Source: Manduca sexta
Taxonomy: Eukaryota; Arthropoda; Insecta; Lepidoptera; Sphingidae
DNA length: 64,000 nucleotides
Assembly (NCBI RefSeq): GCF_014839805.1
Contig: NC_051119.1
Coordinates: 5,449,245-5,513,244 of the forward strand
Direction of reading: 5' to 3'
Positions 11,651 to 24,300 of the stretch are shown in pieces. Each line of letters starts with the position of its first letter. The stretch's first letter is position 1. The notes below the pieces were generated by a model. The model was not told the DNA's origin. It made no database searches and saw only the letters and a list, made by a program, of their open reading frames with translations. Both the position numbers and the translations under genes were made by a program.

Positions 11651-12109
11651 GTTGTCAACATTATTATTATTAAATGCTGCTATGTCGGACATTAAATAGT
11701 TCACCTCCATACTATTTACCTTCCAAGTAAAGGTATGGTCCGGTCAACCGATATCTATCGGGCCCGAATCATTTCTATAGGTAGCTCCAGTTTTATAGCA
11801 TCTATATATGCTGCAATATTTGCATTTTACTTTGAATACGGACGTTTAGTTCCTTTATTTATTTTATAGTTATTCACAACCATTTTCCTTCGACCGATAA
11901 CCGTATCCTTATTTTAGAAATATGTTCCGTATTACATATTTGGGTGTATTTTATCTCGACGATTTTCCGACCTTTTTTCACGTCATTTGTAAGTTGGTTG
12001 TGGTCAAAGGTTTCTTAAGGATATTGTCGAAAAATAATGTGTGTAATAGGTATCAAAACGGAGCAATGAAGGTGTATATATAACGCGTTTAAGGAGACGA
12101 GAAAGTTGC

Positions 12110-12355
12110 TCGCCTGATGGTACTATTGCCTACACACAGTAGCACCACCAACCAGCACTTTAAAATGCTTCCTTTACATAGTGCAATTGTGTGCGCAATA
12201 CATAGGTGTACTCTTTGTTCCTTCACTCTAATAGTCCGGTGAGACGGCAATCTGACATGACCGTAGAGAGATCAGGCGCAGTACCAACGGCTTTACATGC
12301 TTTTCGAGTGCTGCATAGTCATACTCGTACCGCCTACAATTATGCCACCAAGGCA
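12110..12355 (-). repeat. SINE-D copy
   Basis: Shares agtgcaattgtgtgcgcaat, ccggtgagacggcaatc and acatgaccgtagagagatca with copies at 21485, 37050 and 55935. The tRNA-like head (reversed) lies at 12330-12355. Confidence 0.82.
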
Positions 12356-12414
12356 ATTAACTTGAAAAAAATGAGAAATTCATGACATTTTTGGCACTGA
12401 GATATGTCTTATAA

Positions 12415-12900
12415 TCTTTTTTTTTATATTCTAGCGTGACAAAGCGACTGTACTCCATCTAATAGTAAGCGCGAAGCCGTCCAGTATTGAATTGCAACAG
12501 ATGGCTATCGCATGCCATTGGAAACATTCATGCTGATCTACCGAAATGCTTCTTCACGCTACGGCGGATTACCGTGATGTCCTTTAAACTGGAACACAAA
12601 GTGTACACAATGTTGCTTGATGACAAAACCTTCCTAGGACTTGCAGATTGAATACAATACAATCCATTACTACAACTATTTCCACCTATCCAAACTAGGT
12701 TACGAGCGAGTAACTCAAACCCGGCTCGCTCAGTCTTAATAAACGTTCCGGGATTTTTTCCCGGTTCCCGGAGACGCCGGGACAAATGGCGCGTTTGGTA
12801 GCGACAGAGCACTCGTTACGGACAAGTTTTATGGCGTACACTTTATCACGGGATGAGCGATGTACCGGAGCGGGTTCTTGACAATTTCAGTATTATAATT
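12415..12900. other. GC-richer unique stretch, unknown
   Basis: Contains gttccgggattttttcccgg, a near-palindrome, around 12745. No coding or repeat assignment. Confidence 0.3.
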
Positions 12901-12911
12901 GAATACTTTAT

Positions 12912-13500
12912 TTTATATACTATACGGGTCATTTTCGTTGCGTTATTAAATGAATGAACTGCTCTAAACAACAATAAAAAGAAAATAATTGTAATATTTC
13001 TCTTTTCTGTGTATGTACCGTAGTTTATACCTTAAACTGATTTTGAAAAGAGCAACACCAGAGTTTCTTGCCCAGCTTCAGTGTTCTACTCCGGTGAGAA
13101 CTGCTTTCTGAACAGGTGGTAGAGTTAATATTGACGGAATATAATGTATAACATTTTATAGATTCAAATAAATTATTTCATTTCATTTTATTTCAAATTA
13201 AACAACGCTTATCTTCTTGAAAATGACACTGCAATATATTTAACCGTCGATGTAAAATAATAATGTTTAAGTTTCGAACAAAATAAATATCAAGAAAAAG
13301 TTATTTTAATTCTACACCCCCAAATGCTACTCTAAGAGAATACGTCGCAGCGGCAACATCACACTTTTAGACAAAATACACTCGCGCTTATTCGGTATTC
13401 TTATAAATATACAAAATGATAAAAAATATACAGAAGCGGGATTCTTCGTGAAAACGTTATCGTCGATATTTCTGGCATGATGTTAACAGAGTTCACGGTG
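12912..13500 (+). repeat. LINE tail and relative of the 26.2-kb inverted-repeat element
   Basis: The first part (atacgggtcattttcgttgc) resembles the terminal repeat at 26176. An intervening LINE-tail-like piece (gagcaacaccagagtttcttg, ggtagagttaatattgacgg) runs to about 13195. From 13210 to 13500 it again follows 26235-26525 (taagtttcgaacaaaataaa, cgtcgcagcggcaacatc). It appears to be an older element with a LINE tail inserted. Confidence 0.65.
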
Positions 13501-13617
13501 AGTCAAATGTCCTTGTACATACATTATACCTATACATACAATGTTAGGACCATGCTTTTCTATGATTGTACATACGTATTATTAAACCTTATTCCCTTTT
13601 TAAAGGTAGTGACAGTG

Positions 13618-13755
13618 TGACCCAAAAAGTGACCCACTGCATCTGATAGTAAGTGGAACGAGAAATGATTACCCGTCGGCAGTCGACACAAATAAGCCGG
13701 CCTGTTGGAAGGCGACACACTTACATGAGCTAAAGTGCTCCATTCACAGGTCAAA
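13618..13755 (-). repeat. SINE-E, truncated copy
   Basis: Atctgatagtaagtgg and gcagtcgacacaaataagcc mark the family in reverse. Confidence 0.78.
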
Positions 13756-14335
13756 ATTGAAGATTACAAGATTATATAAACATGAACTTCACTTTTCTTA
13801 ATGTAATATTCTTATGTGACAACAGAATCAGAATGTGACTTATCACAAAACTTCCAATTTCCAGAAATACTTATGTTACTTTACATAAACAATTCTCTTT
13901 CTCGACACGTATTATACCCAAGACCTTACTATGATACCGCTCAAGTACCCACATAAAACACCTATAACCTTATAAACTCACGTTCAAAAATAGATCTTAA
14001 TGTAACAACTCAAAGAATGAAATCCAATAGTAACGCACAAACGTTCTCGCAAAGGGATTTTTTGGGCTTAATTTCATGCACCTTAAATAAATAAGTCTGA
14101 GCTTTCGCGGCTTATTCCACCTAATCTGTTTATTGCAACGTGGCTTTTGGTTTCGGCTTAAGCCATCTGTTTAGTGTTAACTATTGTTGATGTTGGGATT
14201 TGTTTTATTGTATGTTTTCTTTAGTTGTGTTTTTGTAAGGGTCGTGTACCCAATTGGAGAAATGGTACAGCGAAAACAATTCGTTGTGTTATAGTGGATC
14301 TCCTTGGCGAATCGCGTTTCGTTCCGCGAATCGTT

Positions 14336-14703
14336 ATGTGTGTATTCTTTGTGAATTATCGCCTGCTTTAACGGCGAAGGAAAACATCGTGATGAAACCT
14401 GCATCCCTGAGAAGTTCTCTACAGGAATTTTGAGAGTATGTGAAGTTGATCAAACCGCACTAGGCTACTGTGGTGGACTTAAGGCCTTAACCCTCTCAGT
14501 AGTGGAGGAGGCCCGTTTTAAACTGTGAGTCACTATATAACAGTATATTCCTCACCATATTTGCCTCCGCCATTACAGCAAGCGATAATTCACAAGTAAT
14601 ACACATATAACTTCTTAGAAAAGTCAGAGATGCGTGCCATAAGTTTTTGAGCCTGCAGACATTCTTCGCGATAGTCCGTTCCATACCCAACTAGGCAATC
14701 ACC
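14336..14703. repeat. two SINE-A pieces in opposite orientation
   Basis: 14336-14540 is the body and tail on the plus strand with no head. 14541-14703 is a head half on the minus strand. They abut, which looks like a rearranged or twin-primed insertion. Confidence 0.82.
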
Positions 14704-15071
14704 GCATATATTCAATATACATGACGTCACTTAATATGGACGATCGAGATCTATCGAGCGCTCACCTGTGCGAGATTCGACTAATTCATAGAGTAAGTGT
14801 CGCTGCCGTCAAAGTGTGACGTGTGAAAGGGACTTTCTCACACCATCGTGTAATAGCGAATACTTTTATAAATGTGAAGGTCCAAAAATGTTGGAACTAA
14901 ACATGGAAATCGTTAAACGAATTTAGGTGAAATTTTATACAAAGGTAAACTTGTCAATAGTTGATTAGTAATAAGTTGGAGGTACTGTCATCTTATCTTA
15001 TTGTATACTTTTTATCGTTTGTTATAAGAACTAGGTTCTTAGTAACAAATTACATATAGTCTATAAGACAA

Positions 15072-15205
15072 TATAATAATAATAATATCAGCCCTGTATT
15101 ATATACTTGCCCACTGCTGAGCACGGGCCTCCTCTACTACTGAGAGGGATTAGGCCTTAGTCCACCACGCTGGCCTAGTGCGGATTGGTAGACTTCACAC
15201 ACCAC
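15072..15205 (-). repeat. SINE-A, 3' half only
   Basis: Runs from atatcagccctgtattatat to agacttcacacacca and then stops. Confidence 0.88.
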
Positions 15206-15209
15206 TATA

Positions 15210-15450
15210 AGACAATAGTGGTGGGATATATTTTATATCCGCCAGGATACCGACCACCGTACACAATGTGTTGAAACCCGTCATTTTGGCTCATGTACGT
15301 TTATCAGGTTCTGAGATCAGCCTCTGTATATCCGGTTCCAATAGGCCGGCATATTTGTGTCGACTGTCGACGGGTTCATATCTCTCGTTAGTCGACAATC
15401 TATTGGACCTGACTCCATTTATCATCAGGTATAGGTACATTGCCATGCCC
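15210..15450 (+). repeat. SINE-E copy
   Basis: Gtgggatatattttatatcc through ggccggcatatttgtgtcga to the caggtataggtacattgcc end. Confidence 0.88.
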
Positions 15451-15467
15451 GTACATAAGAAATATAT

Positions 15468-15826
15468 AATTTCAATAGGGAAGATGGTTGGAAGCTTGCA
15501 CAAACCTGGGATCTTGTTCTACATTTAATTAAATCGGATCCAAAAAGACCGGCTGCCAGACCTCAGGACACTGTGAGCTCATTCTGCGTAGATCGGACCG
15601 TTAACAGCTAAAATTTTTAAAAAGTTGTATATTTGAAAAATTTAGGTAGATATTGTAACTTTGACTTTGCGGATGAACAACACCTCAGTCTCCCCCGTGA
15701 CCATGAAGGCTGCAAAGTCTTCGAAACGTCGGGAGAAAATAATATTTTAAAAAACCGCGACAAAATCCGTTATATAGTTTTTATTTCAATGTCTAACATT
15801 CGCGTAAACATAAGAAATCATTATAT
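15468..15826 (+). repeat. interspersed repeat G, copy 2
   Basis: Closely follows 6805-7190 over its whole length, including gaccatgaaggctgcaaagt and cttcgaaacgtcgggagaaa. Confidence 0.82.
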
Positions 15827-15831
15827 ATATT

Positions 15832-15935
15832 CACAGGCTGATCCCGGAACGCGACACACTTACGTGGGCCCATATAGCGGGTTTTAACACCTTGTATACG
15901 GTGGTCGCATTCAAGCAGCTATAAAATCGTTCCAC
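15832..15935 (-). repeat. SINE-E fragment
   Basis: Holds the ggctgatcccggaacgcgac to cggtggtcgc portion in reverse. Confidence 0.82.
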
Positions 15936-16154
15936 AAGCAAAAATGAACAAATAACTTTCCACAGAGGACTGTGTTACCGACTCCACGAATAGCAAATTA
16001 CTTGTCAGTGTATAACGCGGCTAGATCCAACCACCGCTTACAGATTTGCCTATTGAATCGACCGTATGCGGATTGCGGGCTGGCTTGTTAGCTGGTTTCC
16101 ATCTCGGTTTAATTATATATTGACATAGAGTTGAACGTACGTGGTGATGGTTCT

Positions 16155-16438
16155 ACTGGTGGTAGATCATATTTGAGAGTCCACCTAGGTACCATTTCAA
16201 TGTCTATTGCTGCCGCCAAATAGCAGTGTGTAGTCGCTGTTGTGTTCCGGTTTGAAGAACATTATAGTCAATGTAACTACTGGACATAATAAGACTTAAC
16301 ATCTCATGTCTCAGGATGGTGAGCGCAGTGGAATAAGAAAATAGTACTTTGCAATTCAAGGTCTTGGATTACGGGCGGTTGTATTGCTTACCATCAGGCG
16401 AACGGCAAGATTGTCTCGTCATTCAAAGCAATAAACAA
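16155..16438 (+). repeat. SINE-B copy
   Basis: Complete from the ctggtggtag start to ggcaagattgtctcgtcatt and an A-rich tail, with a small deletion before the gggcggt box. Confidence 0.9.
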
Positions 16439-16439
16439 A

Positions 16440-17240
16440 TTTAGTAATTTGATTATAGTAATATTAAAAAACCTTTATATATAGTCGGAAGACAAGGTGT
16501 ATAATACTAATAGAGGTTGCCATAGTATTTTCTTATAATTGAATTTCGGAGTAATTTTAATATTATTTAAAATCTATATTATACTACTTTGGCATACCTA
16601 GATGCTATATAATATGTTTGTTAAACAGCAATAAAGGCTTTTTTTATTTTTATATACAGCCAAGAGTTCTATTTCGTCGCCGGGGTTCAATCTGCCTCAT
16701 TGCTATTACGTCGTACTAAGCAAAGCAAAGCTTTCAGTCATATAGAGAAATTTTGATTCTTTTACGTATATGGTTATAAAAGTTGTCCGTCCATTCGAAT
16801 GTGCGTAATTTCAAAAAGTCTGATTCCACTTCGTCGACGGTATAGAGCCTCCTGATAAATTCGATGCAAAAATTATAGCAAATTAAAAAAGTAATATTAA
16901 GAATCCTTTAAAAATAATTTTAATTGAGCGAACATTATACTGTATTGCCATAATTAATCTTCTTAATTAACATCTTAGTCTAATGTTAATTATTATAATA
17001 TTAATGTATATGAAATTAGTTTATGATTAAACCTTATTAGGTTTCATGCTCAGAAACTAGCGATAAAAGAAACCTTGTTAAATTTACGATTAGTTGTATG
17101 CTTACATAGGACCTAATAACGCTTGGCAAAAAGGATTTGTACATCCCTACCTATCCTTGTCAACAGAAAAGAGCGTGAAGCTCTGTTAGAACTTTACTTA
17201 CCAAATTCCAAACTTGTTCTAACACGTAGTATGAATATAC
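16440..17240. other. AT-rich, nothing recognised
   Basis: No gene or family member identified. Confidence 0.45.
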
Positions 17241-17289
17241 GTTGAGTACAGTTACACAAAGTTTCACCTCAAACTGAACTGTCAAGCGA

Positions 17290-17440
17290 TCTCATCAGCC
17301 TCGCGTCAGTCCATCAAGTCAGCCGAGATGGCGCGCGTGATCCTCTCCCGTGTATCGGTTAGATCTCTCATTGTCAATTGATAAACTAATTATTGCACTG
17401 TCTACTGTGTCGGGGAGGGAATACTGTGATGACGTCACGG
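17290..17440 (+). promoter_or_regulatory. possible promoter-like island
   Basis: A local rise in GC content includes an arthropod initiator-like TCAGT at about 17305, an ATG in good context (gccgagatgg, 17326) opening MARVILSR for only a few codons, and a perfect CRE palindrome TGACGTCA at 17430-17437. No downstream exon could be linked. Confidence 0.25.
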
Positions 17441-17517
17441 GACACTTTCGATGTAATTGTTATATGTTGGTACTGGATTTCATTTCAATAAAGAAATATT
17501 ACATATATTGCTTTGAA

Positions 17518-17736
17518 AGACGGGATGAGCTTGCCATTCGCCTGATGGTAGGTAAGCGATACAACCATAAATAGTAGAAAAAACAACACCAGGAATTACA
17601 AAGTATTGTTTGGTATTACACTGTGCTCGCCATTCCGAGACATGAGATGTAAGTCTTATTATGTCCAGTAGCTACACTGGCTACAATGTCATTCAAATCG
17701 GAACACAACAGTGACTACTGACTATACACTGCTGCA
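17518..17736 (-). repeat. SINE-B copy, 5'-truncated
   Basis: Reverse copy from gagcttgccattcgcctgat to the ctgcatggcggca region. Confidence 0.88.
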
Positions 17737-17789
17737 TGGCGGCATTAGGAATATGAAAATGGTTTTGTTTTTACAAGTACATAAATAAA

Positions 17790-17935
17790 CTGAATTAAAC
17801 AAATGTATTTTTTATAACATAATTTACACTTTATACTTTTGCAATAATTCTGAAAAAGAGCAACAATGGTGTTTCTTGTTCGTTCTATGATGGAAATTGC
17901 TAATCGAACTCTTGGTAAACAAATCTTAACAACGT
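17790..17935 (+). repeat. LINE-tail fragment
   Basis: Ctgaaaaagagcaacaatgg followed by gtttcttg resembles the tails at 13040 and 23130. Confidence 0.55.
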
Positions 17936-17999
17936 TCAATTGTTTATGGAATCGAAAAAGGCATTCTATTACTGTTGTGATGGTACCAAATTTATATTG

Positions 18000-19465
18000 C
18001 GGAACGTGACGTAGACTAAGTATGTCTTGCCCCTACACGTCCGTGTGTCGGCTGATTCACATCTCCTAGTACCATTGTGATTAATTAATTTACACCTTTA
18101 GTTCTGTTAAGGTGCCTACATTGTAGCAATATTGATGAAACTATTAGGTGATACTTTGCTCGTCGAATTTTTGTAGGCGCTATTATTTTTATAAAAGTTA
18201 TTGGTGCCTTTGTCTGTTTTAGTTCTATTAAACATAAGTTATATGTAACTATATTTATTTGGAATAAAAATATATCTACCTTATAGTATGCCTCTTTATG
18301 AAAACGCAATAAAATCACGAAACGCTCAACTATTGCTTTTTTGTATATATTTAACAACTAAATTACATTAATATAGTACCTAAAGCTAGACTATGTAATA
18401 ACATCTTCACGTCTTTTCAAGAAATAAGTGCCAAATCTAAGGTGTTTCACCGAACTACCGCAGTGACAGCATCTTAACGGTCTTGGACGTATAAATTTAG
18501 TATTCACGTAGAAACTTGATTATGGTAAACTTGATACTTGGACATGCGTGGAACGACCCACGTCAATATTGAGCGATCGGGAAACTTCTGGAAAATCTTA
18601 CGAATATTAATGTAAAAGTTTGTGAAGAAGTTTGTTTATGAATCAGCTAAAAGGGTGGAAAGGATTTGGATGAGAGGTAGGCCTATAAGTTACACCATTT
18701 CTTAATTTTAACTTTTTTCCTGGGAAAGTAGAGTTTGAAAAAATTGTAGTAGTAAAATAAATTGATTGAATTTTGGGAAGATATAAAGCGAACGGAGCTG
18801 TGAGATAAAGATTGTGATAAAGGTATTTCAATCCAAAATTTTAATGTTACTGAGCTCTTATATTAAAATGGTCCAACGGAAAACCAGCGCAGGCTTCACT
18901 GACAGCATATTGCTGATTTAAAGACATTTTTGTAACAAACATAGTTTTAAGTGTTGTCTGTTTTGTTTGTTTTAAATTTACTTATGTACCGTGTGTTTCA
19001 TGCAAAATAATTTTATTTGTTTCTTCTTTAAAATAAAAACACCAGTATATTTAAAAGTATATTTCGAAGGCTATGTACATTTTATATCTAGTAATATACA
19101 ATTCATTATTTTTACTAATCCCAATACAAAATATTTATAATAAGTGCGTATTTATATCGCCAGTCTTGTATCCAAAAATATCCGATGTACCCACTTTTTA
19201 ATTATGTCAGTTTCTCTTTTAGTTCCTTATATTTTTATAATAAAGGCATGCATTCTACAAATAGTGCTATTTAATAAAAAAATACAGTCATACTAATTGA
19301 GGAACCTAATTCTTTTGAACTTGGAAACAAATGGTAATTGACCTTTGTGGTACAAAACTGGTGATTATATCTTAAAGTAGTCAAATGGGGTGAACAGAAG
19401 GGCAAAAGAATCGAAATTTACATCATTGTTTGTTCATTATCTTCTTATCAAACCCTTATTAGAAT
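18000..19465. other. AT-rich, nothing recognised
   Basis: No coding or repeat signal I can support. Confidence 0.45.
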
Positions 19466-19469
19466 GACT

Positions 19470-19590
19470 GAGTGCTGGTGGTTTGATATTTATATCCGCT
19501 CGGATAGTTACTGTATACTAGGTGTAAAACCCATCATAGTGACCCACGTGGGTCGCGTTCCGAGATCAGCCTATATATATCCCATTTTGT
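19470..19590 (+). repeat. SINE-E, 3'-truncated
   Basis: Gctggtggtttgatatttat to gcgttccgagatcagccta. Confidence 0.8.
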
Positions 19591-19600
19591 ACGGATTGCC

Positions 19601-20095
19601 ATTATGATTTTTATGTTTACGTGAATGTTAGACATTTAAAATATAATTTTTCGGATTTATCGCGTTTTTATATTGTAACTAGCTGACCCGACAGACGTTG
19701 TCCCGTCTTAACTATGAATTTGCAGCGCGCATTTTGTCAATAGCTGACAGTTATTTCAATCAATAATTGACAGTTGTTTAAATTAATATTTTCGTTAAGT
19801 TTTCTTAAATTTTCTAATTTTCCACACAATTTTGGATTTCACGCGTGATGGCGTGACCAAGGGAAATAGGGATTCATTTTTATACATATAAGATTCTCTC
19901 CCGACGTTTCAAAGACTGCAGCCTTTATGGTCTCACGGAGGGATCGAAGGTGTTGGTCGTCCGAAAAGAAAAAGTTACAAATTCTACCTTCGTTTTACAA
20001 TTATGTAAAAAAAAAAATCCAATCTTCGAAACGTCGGGAAAATAATAATATAAAAAACCGCAATAAAATCTGATAAATAGTTTTGTTTCGAGATT
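19601..20095. repeat. interspersed repeat G, head-to-head copy split by a Helitron
   Basis: 19601-19678 plus 19894-19985 is one reverse-oriented copy. 20020-20095 is the same 3' segment in forward orientation (cttcgaaacgtcgggaa). The reverse arm is interrupted by the element at 19679-19893. The same head-to-head layout occurs at 26915-27180. Confidence 0.75.
19679..19893 (-). mobile_element. non-autonomous Helitron, internally deleted copy
   Basis: On the minus strand it starts A|TCTTATATG and ends GGGTCAGCTAG|T, exactly the Helitron rule (5' TC, 3' CTAG, target A^T). The same element at 40841-41123 is longer, so this copy lacks about 70 bp. Confidence 0.85.
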
Positions 20096-20572
20096 GGCAT
20101 TATTTTGTCTGCGAGGGGCAATCATCCCTTTTGGCGACACTCTGGACCTCACTCCGCGTACCAGGTGCTACGGTGTCACTTTCTAGTGCTCGTAAAAAAC
20201 CTAACTTTCTTTTTTTGCCACTTTAGTTCTATCGACCCAGTTTTATGTTATAATGTTTCAGGCGGTTGATGGAATCTGGCTAATCATATCCTAGCTTATA
20301 TTATAATGGGGCAATATTAAAGCAGTAAATAGAACCTGGCATCAGTCATATTCTATGTTATATTATAATAGCAGCAGATTACATTTTTGGTTTTTAAAAA
20401 TACGTCATAATTTTGTGCGGAACTGCAGTTTCTCGTAAAATTCTCTTTAAAATCAATGGAAATTCAATTTGGAGTTTCATTTACGGCGTAGTCTACAAAT
20501 TCAGTTTCAGTTGAGACTTAAAATAAGGTAATAGTTTTAGATTTAGGTGGGCCTTAGCCTAATTAGGCCTCA

Positions 20573-20750
20573 TCTATACTAATATAGAGGAAAAGTTTGT
20601 GAGTTTGTCGGTCTGTAGGGACTAATCTGAACTACTGAACTGATTTTGAAAATTCCATTACTAATAGGAAGCTACATTACTCCGGAGTGTTATAAGCTAT
20701 TTTTTTTTTTCGGAAAAAAGATTTCACGCGAGCGGAGCCGCGGGCTAAAG
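20573..20750 (+). mobile_element. Helitron-like element, 3' end decayed
   Basis: Starts tctatactaatatagagg after A and has ctgaactgattttgaaaatt and gcgagcggagccgcgggct, the usual 3' end of these elements. Confidence 0.7.
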
Positions 20751-21110
20751 CCAATGATAACTAAACTAGTTCAAATTATGAACCTATGAACCTTTACATA
20801 TGTTCCGTCTCTTTTCAAAATTAAGCAGTTTGCATCAGGTAATCTTTACAATATATAATTAAATCATAAAGTTATCGTTTTATATACATTCATAGTATTA
20901 GACATTTTTCTCTTTTCAGGGGTAGGCAGAGATGTTACCAACGTTTTTCCAGCTATGTTAGGTCCCATGATAAAGAAGATGGGCTTATCATTTCCCGGAA
21001 ACAATTCCGGACTACTGATACTTACAAGGAAAACCTAATATAACTTTTACTCAGGAATCGAACCCGCTACCTCAGCAGTCTCCTCAACTACGTCACCAAA
21101 GCCATTTCTA

Positions 21111-21311
21111 TTAAATATGAGTAGATACAGTAGACACAGAGACAGAAGAAATGCCAGGTTTGACGTGGTTAGCATTGTTGTCTTGCTTCTCTGTCTTCCT
21201 TTTAGGTCCTAGAAGGAGTTTTTGCAATTGACACGCTGGTGCTTCTACGAACAGGTACAGAGGGAGCGCGAAGAGGTACGTCGAGCAGACTATACCAGCG
21301 TACAGCATAAT
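21111..21311 (-). CDS. nrf-6-like: nrf-6-like exon 13: last membrane span, C-terminal tail and stop
   Basis: The acceptor is TTTCCTTCTAG. It encodes residues 596-661 and then TAA at 21113-21111. The final helix GIVCSTYLFALPLYLFVE ends in the family-typical VEAP. A polar cytosolic tail of about 40 residues, rich in Lys, Ser and Thr, follows. I did not find a convincing AATAAA within the next 250 bp. Confidence 0.92.
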   Translation of the reverse strand: MMLYAGIVCSTYLFALPLYLFVEAPACQLQKLLLGPKRKTEKQDNNANHVKPGISSVSVSTVSTHI

Positions 21312-24300
21312 CTAGAAGGAAAGAAGTTTTGAGAATGTAATTATAAGTTTGCTGTTCATTGTCACAGGTGTTGCAAAGACGTTGTCAATTTTGCACCTTA
21401 AACCCGACTTAAAATAGTTTTTATAGTAATCAAGATTACTAGATCATCTGCCACCAAGGAAAAGAATACATATTTGAATTCCTCCTAACTGGATTTCGGG
21501 CACGGCAGCCATTCATAAAGGAGATCAGCCAGGTACGCAAGAGATAATATAGTGCACAAGTGTGTGCGCCATACACAAGTGATCTCTTTGTTCCTTCACT
21601 CTCATAATCCGGTGAGACAGTAATCCAACATGACTGAAGAGAGATAAAGCGCAAGACCAACGGTTTTACATGTTTTCTGACACAAAATTTTGGCCCGATC
21701 CGGGATACGAACCCAGGAGCTCAGCGAACCTCCTCGTACCGTGTACAATTATAACTGCGCCACCGAGATAGTCAACATTTGAATTATAAGAAACTTACCG
21801 CAGTATAGTCAGTAGCGTAGAAGGACCTCCTCATCTGCCCTCCGTAGGTCCTCAGGATCGTCGCGTGAAGCAGCATGGCGCAGTAGGACATCCTGCCTAG
21901 TGGCTGCAGGGGGCCCCACTCCACTGAACCCACGTATATTGCTGTAAGACAAATTTGGTGATGAGAATAGACCTGATGGACTTGTACCCGAATAGCGACG
22001 ATTACAGAGGATGTAAAACCCGTCAAAATTTTTCTTTTGTGTTTAACGATTCCCAGATTGTTTGCACATATTTTGCTTAAGGTTAATGGTGCTAGTGTCA
22101 TATAAATAGGTTGTCGGAGGGGAGCGAGGATCTGCTCTTTAAAACGTAGCTCTCTCTCGCCGATGTGTGTCAGAAAAATGAACCAGCTATAGTCACGTAA
22201 GAACTGTGTTCCAGGACGGCGTATGTTTATCCATTTTGAATAAACCGGCGTAATTATAGTAGCAAGGGTTAATAATTTCTCGTTAATTGATACTATATCT
22301 GAACAGCTCCACAACCACAAAGTGCATTGGAGTCACTTTGTTGTAGCTGTAAAAAACTTAACAAATGTCCAATGCTTTAAACCTCTTTTTACTTAATCCA
22401 GCTAAGAAATAACAGAATTCCCGTCGGTTTTAATAAAACTACTTCGAACCGGTCGGGTAAACTGAATTAAAATAACGAAGTACTTTATATAGATTCAATA
22501 AATATTTCTTTTTCATTTTCATTGCGTTTGTTTCTTGTTGAATTCGAGAATGTTTTTATTTGATAATATTTTATTAAGAACCTATTCGGCAACTTCTGTA
22601 TTCATAAATGTATAAGGTGATCAAATACAAAAGTACCACTTTAATATATACTCCCAAAATATATGGTAATAAAATTAGTAATCAAACATAATTTACATGA
22701 AACTTGTAAAAAAAACCCCTATGGGTCTAGATTCAAACATTATAGGCAAACAAGATATTAAAAACGCTATTATTTCCCAAAAAGACAAAAAGCATTATTG
22801 TAATTGTACAGTAAAATGAGGTGAATGGTCACAAAGCTGGTATTACATAAATCCATCTAATTGTTTAAAGCTTGATTATAAGACAGCACTACCAAACATT
22901 TTTGATTGGATATTACCCAAGTGACTCTGTGTAATAATAAATCACTTTATTCACCTCATCTATTTTTATCCAAGTAATTGAAGTTACGTTCATATTTTGT
23001 GATCACTGAGAGAGTGCTGCACTCGAACAGGAAATGAAAATTATTATTTTGCAAGTAAATTGACTGCTCTAAACAAAATAAAATACAAATTGAATATTTC
23101 GTGTTACGAAATGAACTTTAAATTAAACTGATTTTAACAGAGTAACATTAGAGTTTCTAGTCCATTGTCTGGTGGGAACTGGTTTAAAGAGTAGCTGTAG
23201 AGGTATTATTGACGAAAACTATATAATGATTAATCTATGGGATCAAATATGTTATGTACTAGCTTTTACTCGCGGCTTCGCCCGCGTGATGGAGTTTTCC
23301 GGGATAAAAGTCCACTGTATGATAAAAATCTTGCTACATTTTTTCCCGGTACTGATAGGTTCAAACTAATTTTATACCCATGGGGGTAGAATTTATCAAT
23401 ATCCTATTTAAGCGAACGTCTTCATCATAGTAGCTCCAATCTTTAATTTCAGTTCAATCAGTCGAAAATCTAAGAAGATTGATACAAACTTTCATCCGCT
23501 ATTTATCCCCTTAGAGGTGGAATTTATCAAAATTCTTTCTTAGGGGATGCTTACGTCATAGTAGCTTTATGCATGCAAAATCTCAGCCCGATCGGTTTAA
23601 AATTGATAAAGTTTCATCCCCTATTTTATCCCCTTGGAGATAGAATTAATCAAAATCCTTTCTTAGCGGATGCCTACGTCATAACATCTACCTGCATGCC
23701 AAATTTCAGCCCAATCCGTCCAGTGGTTTGGGCTGTGCGTTGATAGATCACTATGTCAGTCAGTCACCTTTGAGTTATATATATTTAGATTTCATTGTTT
23801 TTTCATTTTCCATTTATTTTATATGGTCAAAGGAGAAACTACTTTGGCCTGTACTAATGTTATCAGAGTTGAGATTACTTACGGTTACATCTATAGAAAT
23901 ATCCGATGACAAACACACAGATGGCTAGAGCGAAGAAGTTTTGATTGAAGGCATTGAAAACGGCAGACTCGAAGGCTGAAGCCTCTCTGTGGTGAAGGTC
24001 CCAGCCCATCAAAACTGATCCCATGGCGATGGGTATGGAGGCGATGAATAGGAGCTTCATTATCTGCAACCAAAAGAATACTAAGAAACTGCCAGACGCT
24101 GGTTTGTGGCACCAAACAATTGTAGTAACTAGGTCTAATATGTTTATGCAATAGAGGTTGCCATATTTTTTGCCGTCAAAACTGTCACAATAATATTATG
24201 GTGGGTAAATTGAGGTTTGTGATGAGACAATTCTTATGACTTTTACGTTGGCTGTTACTGAAAAAACATTCTTCATAATATGGCTAGCAAAGATCAAATC

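Noticed and set aside
21944..22320. Extension of exon 12 as one long minus-strand frame
   Set aside because: A clean TTGTCTTACAG acceptor at 21942 and the correct phase from exon 11 show that the upstream part is intron.
23891..24151. Alternative frame over exon 11
   Set aside because: It is a shadow; only the frame with MKLLFIASIPIAMG is membrane-like and phase-compatible.
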